Below, piece after piece: positions 11,790-22,500 of a stretch of DNA of 64,000 nucleotides. The notes beneath the pieces were generated by a model that was not told where the DNA came from, did not search any database, and worked only from the letters and a program-made list of their open reading frames with translations. The stretch's first letter is position 1, and each line of letters starts with the position of its first letter. The DNA is from Chaetoderma sp. LZ-2023a. Its lineage: Eukaryota; Mollusca; Caudofoveata; Chaetodermatida; Chaetodermatidae. The position numbers and the translations under genes were made by a program. The stretch spans positions 56,875,717-56,939,716 of the forward strand of contig CM067370.1 of assembly GCA_034401795.1 (NCBI GenBank). Reading direction: 5' to 3'.

Positions 11790-12945
11790 TGTTTTTTCAC
11801 CAGACATATTCCAACGACCGTAGGAAGTGATCCAAAAAATGAAATCCAGAAACCAACTGCCGGCCATCTTGGAGTTCGGATCATCGTCAATTTCGATAGG
11901 TTGCTTCTCCACACCTAGTCCAACCACCCTATGAAGTTTCAAAGGGATCGGATAAACGGTAACAGAGTTATCATTTGGAAACCAATTTTCAAGATGGCCA
12001 CCGGTGGCTGGCAGCCATCTTGGGGTTCGTATCATTGTCAATCTCGATAGGTTTCTTCCCCAGAGGTAGTCGTACCACCCTATGAAATTTCATAGCGATC
12101 AGATAAACGATAACGTAGTTATCATCTGGAAACCAATTTTCAAGATGGCCACCATTGGCTGGCGGCCAACTTGGTTTTTGGCTCATTGCCGATTTCGATA
12201 GGTTTCTTCCTCAGACCTAGTCCAACCACTCTATGAAGATTCAAAGCGATCTGATAAACGGTAACAGAGTTATCATCTGGAAACCAATTTCAAGATGGCC
12301 ACCGGTGGCTGGCAGCCATCATGGATTTTGGATCATTGTCAATCTCGATAGGTTTCTACCCCCAGAGGTAGTCCAACCACCCTATGAAGTTTCATAGTGA
12401 TCCGATAAACATTAACTGAGTTATCATCCAGAAACCAATTTTCAAGATGGCTACCGGTGGCTGGCGGCCATCTTGGATTTCGGATCATTTTCAATTTCGA
12501 TAAGTTTCTTCTCCAGACCGAGTCCAACTACTCTATGAAGGTTCAAAGCGATCCGATAAATGGTAACGGAGCTATCATCCAGAAACCAATTCTCAAGTTG
12601 GCTACCAGTGGCTGGCGGCCATCTTGGATTTCTGATCATCGTCAATTTCGATAGGTTTCTTCCCCAGTCCTAGTCCAAGCACTCCATGAAGTTTCAAAGC
12701 GATCTGATAAACGGTAACAGAGTTATCATCCGGAAACCAATTTTCAAGATGGCCGCCGGTAGCTGGTGGCCATCTTGGATTTCGGATCATCATCAATTTC
12801 GATAGGTTTCTTCCCAAGACCTAGTCCAACCACCCTATGAAGTTTCAATGTGATCCGCAAATGGCAACAGAGTTATCATCCGGAAACCACTCAGACGGAC
12901 GGCGCCATTACATAATACCCCACCAAATCTTTTGGCGGGGTATAA
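11790..12945. repeat. Tandem array of ~150-bp units, seven copies
   Basis: The phrase 'tcaatttcgataggtttctt' (with variants) recurs at about 11889, 12038, 12190, 12340, 12491, 12641 and 12791, a spacing of 149-152 bp. Each unit also carries 'ctatgaagtttcaaagcgat', 'gataaacggtaacagag', 'aaaccaattttcaagatgg' and 'ggctggcggccatcttgga'. The array ends with 'cagacggacggcgccatta' and a small GGGG/CCCC hairpin (ataccccaccaaatcttttggcggggtat, split here by its loop). The short minus- and plus-strand ORFs within it are repeat artefacts. Confidence 0.92.
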
Positions 12946-13457
12946 AAATGAGTCTAAATTATTCAGACTCTTGGTCTCACATCGAAACCAAGCTTCAGGC
13001 TAAAAAACCTCATGTACTGGTTTATACATCTGACTACGTTGTTATTATCATAATATTAATTTCATGCTAAATACCTTAAACAGTTCTAGAATTAGCAAAA
13101 GTCACATAAATTCAATGATAATACGCAAACACATGGCACAGTAGAAAACATCATCATTCCCTAATCCAAACTACATGCAATTTCCATGGCAACGATGGTA
13201 AGAAGTTTAAATTCAGCCTTATTCCATGTAATGTCAAGTTAGTTCTAGCTATTTGTCTGTCCCTGGAAAAGTGGCGTGCCATAAAGGAGTCATGTGATGA
13301 TGTCAAGTTTTTTGTGCCGATCACCAACTTTCTGGACACAAAAGGCAATTCAGCAGCATTAGGAAGTATTTGATTAAAACTGCCTTGAAAGTAGACACTC
13401 AACAAAACAATGAGAGTCAAGCTATTCATCTCTCAGATCACTGTTACCATGTTAGAA
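12946..13457. other. MASTL 3' flank, no other gene seen
   Basis: On the minus strand this follows the MASTL stop codon and should include its 3' UTR. I see no canonical AATAAA (TTTATT on the plus strand); a TATAAA variant (plus TTTATA) lies at 13021-13026. Confidence 0.4.
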
Positions 13458-13504
13458 TCACAAATCCACAGCAGACACTGTCAAATGTTGAAGAGTATTT
13501 CGTG
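13458..13504 (-). CDS. MASTL: MASTL last coding exon
   Basis: Acceptor TTTTAG lies before 13504. With the G carried over from the previous exon it reads [15 protein letters not shown] then TGA (13460-13458). This is the conserved hydrophobic tail of Greatwall kinases. The exon is too short for ordinary ORF detection. Confidence 0.92.
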
Positions 13505-16500
13505 CTAAAATTATAAAAATAAATCTTGTATTATTTCATCTTGATATATGTTTTAAAATATCTGATAGGTACAACAAGATGAAAATATTGCAAGAATCCT
13601 GTTTACCACTTAGTGAACTATTTCACAGGGCCATTCTCACCATGTCTAATCCCAAAAATTGGTACAAACCCTGTCTGTCAATGGTGTTTCATTATAATAA
13701 GATTCAGTCATGATAAGTTATCTAAGGCAAACCAGATTGTGCATGGACAGACGCATTCATACATGGAGGATGCATTGAAGACATAGCAGCCTGATAATGC
13801 TAGATACTAATTGTCTTATTTTACACTTTAATGATCAAGATAGATTAAGAAATCCAAGAGATTTGCTTAATTACTATTTTTGAAAATTTACCACTAGAAT
13901 TACTGACTTATTCCATAGTAAATATTCAAAATTGGTCTCTTGACCTACAAATGGACATTGTCCAAGCCCACTGAAGAGGCTGGTTTGATCAACAAATGCT
14001 TAGCGGTGAGTGTCAGATAGTGCATAAGTTACCATCAAAGTATGTGGTATCAGTTTCATCATCAGGCTGTGGTATAAAGGAAGGTTCTGTGTCCAACAGA
14101 TGCTCCCAGTCCAAACATCCAAACAATGACATGGCTTTCAGTTCTGTAAACATATACAGTGCATAAAACAAGAAGCCCAATGGCCTTAATGCTCACCTGG
14201 ACTATTAGCTTTTAATCTAAAGCATTTGAACAGACATACTACTTTAAATTCAGCAGTATCAAGCCATAAAATCAAAAATTGTAATTCAGGAGAAATGATA
14301 TTTAGTGGGAAATTAATGATGGATGCCGATTACGCAATCAGATTGAAACTTAGATTTTGATCTATCCATGACAACTACGTTTTATCAAGGAACAAATTCT
14401 CTTGAACGCCCTTAAAGGGATATTCCACTGGGGTATTTTATGCATCTGAGATGGCCACCAGAAAAATTGACCAATGAAAATTCTGTATACCTGTTCTGAA
14501 ACCTACAAGCCTAATATCGTTCCAGCAAAGTCTAGTTGAAATTAGCCAAAGCAGTTAATGAGGAGTTGCATTTAAATGATTTCCTACCATGTTTCAGAAA
14601 ATTCAAGATGGCTGGCTAAAAAATTGACCAACCAAAATTCTGTATATAGATTCTGAAGCGTACCACTCTAGGGGCCTTACAGCCAAATTTGCTTGAAATT
14701 TGCCAAGTGGATAATGAGTAGGGTTTAACTGATTTCCAGAAATCTTTGGAAAATCCAAGATGGCTGCCAGAAAATTTTACCAATCAAAATTCTGAATAGA
14801 AGGCTATAGAGCTTACCACCATAGGATCCTTCCAGCCAAGTCTGGTTCAATTTGCCCAAGCAGTTAACGGGGAGTAGCATTTTAAACGATTTCCCACTAT
14901 TTTTCAGAAAATTCAAGATGGCTGCTAAAAAAATAGACCAATCAAAATTCTGCATAGAAGTACTGAAGAATACCCCTCTAGGGTACTTCCAGCCCAGTTT
15001 GCTTGAAATTGTCCAAGTGGTTAATGAGGAGTAGGGTTTTAACTGATTTCCAGAAATCTTCCAAAAATCCAAGATGGCCACCAGAAATATTGACCTATCA
15101 AAATTCTCATTAGTTGAAGCCTACCAGTATAGAATTAGTCCACCCAAGTTTCACTGACATCGGGCCATTTACATTTGAGGTGTAGCATTTTAAATGATTT
15201 CAGGAAAAGATGGCCACCAGAAAAATTGACCAATCAAAATTCAAATAGAAGTTCTGGAGCCTACCACCATAGGATCCTTCCAGCCAAATTTGGTTGAAAT
15301 CTATCAAAGCATAATAAACGAAATCACAGATTTCTTTTTTCACGAGAGAGTAGTTATACTTACCTCCCTAACACTATGATATTTCCTAAATATCGACCTA
15401 GACTCAATAACCCCAGATTTAAAAAGAAAGGTGTCCCTACTGGGCAGGTAGACAGGTGACAGTCTGCCGGATGCCAGCCCCAACCACGTGCATGTGCAGA
15501 CTGGCATTGCCTCAGCTTGTACTATTGGCCGACCCATGCAACTAACAAGCCTGCAGACCAAGCCTCTGTGGGGCGGAGAAGCCGGGTATGTGTTAGGGAG
15601 GTAAGTATAACTACTCTCTCGTGAAAAAAGAAATCCGCGATTTCGTTTATTTCACTTCAAGAGATATACTTACCTCCCAAACACACTATGATATTACCAG
15701 AATTCGTCAGTGAATTCAGCGGGAGGGAGACGAGGTCAGAAGACCAGCTCATCCCTTGCGTGTTTTTTCGCATGATCCACACATCTGAAATTGTGTAACA
15801 CACACAATCAGGCAATGATTTGAACATAGGATAACACAAACGATGGTGAGAGTAATGACCGTATGTCACATGCGCTCCCCCTTCTTTTGGGAAAGGAGAG
15901 GCTATGACCTCAATGTCCCATACACTTTCTAAGTACTGGTGCTAAGTACTACAGGACACGAGATGAAAGACTTCATTTTCATCGTATACTCTCAGTAAAT
16001 GAACCACATAATACAAAGGTACCATCACCATTTTAGTAAACGGGTAACAAATCGTGACAATAAATTATGTAACAACAAAAGGCAATACTGACCTTATGCA
16101 TATAAGCTGTATCCATCCAGATCACCTCAGTGAAGAACAATGATACACGTTCATGCGGTTGTTTCCATAATTAAATATGCTGTCTAAAGACAGTAAGTGC
16201 AACTTATCTACAATATATACACCTGATCATCTTTTGAAAATCGATAAGGCAAGAGGTTTAGTGGTTTTTCGGAGGTAATGGTCGGTAAAACTTGATTCAC
16301 AGTGCCACTGAGTTAATGACATGATGTCATCCACCGGCACCCCGTTAAACATGGCGGTGGATGCCACTACTCGATGGACACTGTGACCCTTGGCTAAGTC
16401 AACTTGTTTACCAATGGCGGATTTATGGCAAAATTGAATACATTCCACAATCCACCTAGATGTAGTGTCTTTTGAAGCCCTGCTATGGGGTTCAATATAT

Positions 16501-19500
16501 TACAACCATAATGAGGATGGGTCCGTCTGCCATTCCTGTGTATGTTGTTTGTACCTGCTTAATGCGCGGACTGGACACCAAGCCTTTGAATTAGGATCAA
16601 AGCGGGTAAAATAATAGGTTGACCAGGATATTTCATTGGCCATGAAATTAATCCTAGGCAGAAGTCTAAGGCCTTCCCCTGTAACCACATAACGATCTGC
16701 CTCGGTGGATAAAGCATGAATTTCAGTTCTCCGTCTTGCAGAGGCCACAGCAATTAAAAATAGTTTTAAGTGTCAATATTTTCATAGAAATGGAACTTAG
16801 TGGTTCAAAGGGTTTATCAGCTAGAACTTGAAGCACTAGAGATAAACTCCAAGACGGAATCACTTGAGGATTTTCTCGGTCTTAGATTACCCATGCCTTT
16901 TATTAAAGTGTTCAATGAACAGACTTCGTCACTTCTGCTATCAGCCAAACAAGGGATAACTGACATTAAAGCTGACTTGTAGCCAGCGCTAGAGTTAGGC
17001 TTGAGGATATAGGCATTATACAGGTGACACAGGAGATCGGCTACTACCTGAATAGATGCATCCATTGGATTAACATCTGTTTGAGCACCATTCTGCAAAT
17101 CTGTTGATTTTATAGTTACTGGTATATGCTCTGGAGGTTGACCACCCTTCTGGATTTTGGCATAAACATTGCTGCTTGTTCAGAAAAGCCCTCCTTTATT
17201 CTAGATTCCTTAACAACATTCAGTTAGTCAATTGGAACATTGACGGGTTGTTGTGAATGGACTTGCCGTGGAAAATAATATTGTCCATCAGAGGCAGAGG
17301 AACCGGATTGCAGAGACATACGTCGTCATCTTCGCATTCTTCTTCATTGCGAACAAATCTATGTTGGGCTTCCCCCAGTGGTCGAACAGACGATCCGCCA
17401 CACATCTATTTAGTTGCCACTCCATAGGCAAAACACTCATCCTTTGGCTCAATGAGTCTGCTAACAGATTTAGCCTTCCCGGAATGTGAACTGCCTTCAA
17501 GGTGATCATATGATCTAGGCACCAGCAAAGCAGTTTCCAAGTCATCATACCAAGACTGGGCGACTTTGTTCCGCCTTGCAGGTTTATGTAAGTAACTACT
17601 CTTGAGTTGTTTGATCAAACTAGAACTATCTTGCCCTGAACATTCTCTATGAAATGTTCCAGGCCCAGTACTACGGCTCATAATTCCAGCAGATTGATAT
17701 GTTCTTGTGACTGATCCAGATGCCAAAGCCCTGATACTGTGGCTTTTTCCAAGCAAGCTCCCCATCCCTCCATTGGTGTATCCATGTACATCGTTATTTG
17801 AGAGTGGGGAGGGGTGAGCATCACCCCTGCCAGGAGATTCTCTCTCTTCATCCACCACTGAAAGTGGTGAATAAGAGGTTCCAACACTGACACCTCTGAG
17901 TCCAGGGAATCTGTCCTCTGGCACTAACGGGCTGTGGGTCCACTGTGTCATGAGAAATAACTGGACAGGGCGCCTGCGCAAGGCCACCTGTGGAATGACT
18001 GGTTCCAGAGAAACCATCAACCCCAGCGTTCTCAAGTAAACCCATGCCAGTACACGATGACTGTATTTCTACTCTCTCCTGAGAAGGATAAACATATCCT
18101 ATCTCTAGATTGAGGAATATTCCCAGGTAAACAAACTTCTGGGATGGAGTCAGCCCTGATTTTTGAAAGTTGATTATCCAGTCTAAGTCTGTGAGAGTTT
18201 TCAAAACTATCTTCAGATTTGCTGATAGACTTTCCCAATTGTGTGCTTTTAAAGGTGCTATGTCACACTAAGCAGTCTTAAATGAAAAATAATAGCAAAC
18301 TTAAAATATTCCAGGCGTATTTAGCGTATTTTCATGCACTCTAATTTTCCATGTTGAGCATCCGATCATTGAAATTGAATTGTGCATAAAAACTATGCAA
18401 CGTGGATGAGTATTATTTAAAATGTGTAGGCTGTGCCTCATGAAATGGTGGAACAGCCATTCAATAAGAAGAAGGGCTTCCCCAGTCGCAAGTAGGTCAC
18501 AACCCGTAAACAAATCTCTCGTGACAGCTACATATTTTTCTTCTCCTACTCGCATGTTTTAGCGTGTTGTCTCATGTATCAACTTCTTGGTGACAGTGTG
18601 ATAGTGAATCATATGAAGATATTTGTGCGCTAGAATAAGAAAACTCAACAATATTTGCGTGATTAGAAGCAGAAAACAACCCCATCAAGGGGTGTTCGCC
18701 CCTGTGCCAATTCGCCACATTGTGTCGTACTTGTTATTATGGTACAATTGTAATAAGCTGGTGGATTGTTTTAAAGTCCAGGTGATTTCAGCAATTTTAC
18801 GTGATATTGTACACACCTACGCCAGTCCGTAGCCCTATTCTATGCAGTGAACATAGAAAATGTAGGATATAGGTCGTCTATTTACGTTTTGCGTGTAGGA
18901 TACGCATACACGAGTCGTACAGCTTCATTCATAGCTAAGTCAGCCATCCATGCAGTCAGTTGGTCAGTGTGTTGGTCAATCGGTGTGTGCGTGGATCGGT
19001 CTGTCAGCCTCTCTGTCTGTCCGCCACTCATGCAGTCATCTGACCTGTCACTCATGCAGTCATCTGATCTGTCACCCATGCAGTCTAGACTGTCAGTCTC
19101 TATTCCCCATGCAGTCATCCGATCTGTCACTCAAGCAGTCTGTCATCCACGCAGTCATCTGATCTGTCACTCATGCAGTCATCTGATCTGTCACTCATCC
19201 GATCTGTAACTCATCTGATCTGTCACTCATGCAGCCATCCAATCTGTCACTCATGCAGTCATCCGATCTGTCACTTATGCAGGCATTTGGTCGGTCAGTG
19301 GGGGTGGTCAAGCGGTGGGTGGGTGGTATGATCTGCCAATCCGTCACTCATGCAGTCATCTGATCTGTCACTCATGCAGTCCACCAGTCTAGCACTCATG
19401 CAGTCATCGTATCTGTCACTCATGCAGTCATCCGATATGTCACTCATGCAGTCCATCAGTCTGTCACTCATGCAGTCATTATATCTGTCGTCCCTCATGC

Positions 19501-22500
19501 AGTCATCCGATATGTCACTCATGCAGTCCATCAGTCTGTCACTCATGCAGTCATTATATCTGTCCCTCATGCAGTCATCCGATATGTCACTCATGCAGTC
19601 ATCCAAACTGTCACTCATGCAGTCATCCTATCTGTCACTCATTTCAGTCAATCAGTCTGTTACTCATGCAGTTATCCTATCTGTCACTATTTCAGTCCAT
19701 CAGTCTGTCACTCATGCAGTCATCCAATATGTCACTCATGCAGTCCATCTGATCTGTCATTCATGCAGTCGGTCACCCATGCGGTTGGGCGGGTAGTCTG
19801 CAGGTTTGTCATTTAGTTGGTCGAGAAGTCCATGCAGTCATCCTATCTACCACTCATGCAATCATCCGATATGTCACTCATACATTCCATCAGTCTGTCA
19901 CTCATGCAGTCATCCGATCTGTCACTCATGCAGTCATCTGATATGTCATTCATGCAGTCATCCGATCTGTCACTCATGTAGTCTGTCACTCATGCAGTTG
20001 CTCGGGCAGCCGGACACTCAGTTGGTCGGTAAGTGGGTCTGTCAGGCGGTGGGTGGGTGGTTTGGTCCATCAGTCCGTTACTCATGCAGTCTACCACTGA
20101 TGCAGTCATCAAATTTGTCAGTCATGCAGTTGGTCATTCATATAGTTGGTAGGTCTGTCGCTTATGTGGTCAATCAGTCCATCACGCATGCAGTCAGCCG
20201 ATCTGTCACTCATGCATTCAGTATGTCAGTCCGATCTGTCACTCATGCAGTCAGTCAATCCACCTGTCCGTCAGTCTGTCACTTATGCAGTCATACGATC
20301 TATCACTAATGCAGTCCGTCAGTCACGCAGTTGCTTATCCGATCTGTCACTCATGCAGTTGGTCAGTCATTCGATCTGTCACTCATCTCATGCAGTCAGT
20401 TGGTCAGTCGATCTGTCAGTAGGCCATTCATCATTCCAACGATCTGTCACTCATGCAATCCATCACACATGGTCACTCATGCAGTCAGTTGGTCATCTGG
20501 ACTGTCACTCATGCAGTCAGCCAGTCGGTTGGTCAGTAATTTGGTCGGTTGGTTGGCCTGTCCATCAATCTGTCACTCATGCAATCATCAGATTGGTGAC
20601 TCATGCAGTCTGCCAGTCCATCACTCATCTGCTCTATCTCTCATGCAGTCAGTCGGTCAGTCAGCCTGTTTGTCAGCCCATCATCACTCTTGCCGTTAGT
20701 CATCCGATCTGTCACTCATGCAGTCCGTCATTCAACTGATCTGTCACTCATGCAATCCATTACTCATGCAGTCGGTCATCCGATCTGTCACTTATTCAGT
20801 CAGTCAGTCAGTCAGTCATCTGCTCTGTCACTCATGCAGTAAGTCGGTCACTCACTCGGTCGGTTGGTCGGCCTGTCAGCCTCTCCATCAGTCCGTCACA
20901 CACGCAGTCATCAGATATATGTCACTCATGCAGTCTGTCAGTCCATCACCCATCCAGTCGGTCATCTGATCTGTTATTCATGCAGTTGGTCGGTCGGTCA
21001 GTCAGTCGGTTGGTCGGTCAGCATGACCGTCAGTCACACAGCTCTCCAAGCTGTCAATCATGCAGTCTGTCAGTCCATCACTCATGCAGTTGGTCATCCG
21101 ATCTGTTACTTATGCAGTCAGTCGTTCGGTCTGTCAGCCTATATGTCAGTCCATCACTCATGCAAGCATTTGATCTGTCACTCATGCATCGCGTCAGTCC
21201 ATCACTCATGAAGTCAGACATCCAATCTGTCACTCATGCAATCGGTCGGTCATCCGATCTGTCACTCATGCGGTCGGTCAACAGATAACGCCACCTTCGC
21301 TGTATACGCGGTGCACGTTACTAGTATTGCTGGCCTGTTTACAGCTAATTCGCCTATTTTAGTCTAGCCTATCATTTAATTTAATCGTTAATAGTATTTA
21401 CTGATGATTCATCCATCTAGTAACAATAGCCGATTGACACAAGTTGAAATCGAAACAAAAAATATGTCACGTGATAAGAGGGATTTCCCTGTATGAATAT
21501 TTATGAGATGCCCACTGAATACAATATAAATTAGATGGATAAGATCAGAAATGGCTGTAAAAATACGCTATTTGGTGATCGCGGTAACAGTGGAATTAAA
21601 TCGATTTATTGGCGGCATTGTGCAAATATGAACTTCTCCTGACACAATGAGATGATGTATATAGACTAGAGACTGATTTGTAATAATGAAATACTGTGAC
21701 AAAGCAGCTTTAACAGCCAGTCATCTATGTAAGTGTGGACTGCTTTGCCTCTCCTGCGGAGGTATGCTGTTATTGCAAGAACCACCCTGGTGAAGACCCG
21801 AGGAGCCGTGGAAATTCCAAAAGCTAAAACCTTGAATTCCCACTGTCGGCCCTGGAATGCGAATCTCAGATACCGACGAAAACTCTTCGCAATTGGAATG
21901 TGGAAATAAGCATCCTTCCAATCTATTGAAGCTGTCCATATTCCTTTCTCCAATCCTGCCAGCACCGTCTTGATCGTTTCCATCTTGAAACTCGGTGTGT
22001 CTATGAACTTGTTCAATGGCTTGAGGTTGAGAATAGGTCTCCACCCTCCAGTGCTCTTTGTCACCAGAAACATGGTTGAATAGAAGGCCGGGAAATTTTG
22101 TGCCAGTTGAATTGATCCTTTTTGTATGAGGGAATTTATCTCTTCCTCTCTACACCACCGTTGATCTGGAGCTCTTGGCATTTGAGTCCCGATCGGAACC
22201 AGAGACAGGTGCGATGGTGGGCCTATCACCCAGGTGCGATGGTGGGCCTATCACCCAGTCGGGCTGGTACCCGGCTGAAAACCATCGCAAAACTAAGTGG
22301 TCCTGGGTTAACTGCTCCCACTCCTGCTTGTAGAGGGCCAATCGACCTCCCAATGGTCCACCTAGGGAGAGGTGGACATAAGCAGTGCAAGAGAGGGACT
22401 GTCTCTGGTTCTATCTAGCATTAGTGTGGTTCCTGTGGAAATCGGCTGCCTGCGCCTGAGGAGCCTGCGCCACCTCACCCCACTGTAGGCCGGTGTTGGC

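Larger units (their letters stand above)
17220..22353 (-). pseudogene. DIRS A reverse transcriptase/RNase H pseudogene, split by insertion
   Basis: The RT N-terminal part is on 22353-21714 ([40 protein letters not shown] with the YIDD catalytic motif). The coding sequence is then cut by the TTAA element and resumes at 18248 with the next codons ([28 protein letters not shown]). RNase H-like sequence follows ([38 protein letters not shown]) and then the conserved post-RNase H block ([16 protein letters not shown]). Several stops and frameshifts are present. Confidence 0.87.

Noticed and set aside
11784..12817. Series of short ORFs with repeated PRWPPATGGHLENWFPDD
   Set aside because: Translations of the 150-bp tandem repeat; each is interrupted and has no start or splice context.
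18847..21290. Numerous ORFs of 80-200 codons on both strands, rich in MQSSDLSL or SVTHAV repeats
   Set aside because: They are translations of the 24-bp minisatellite, whose length is a multiple of three; all frames open by periodicity.
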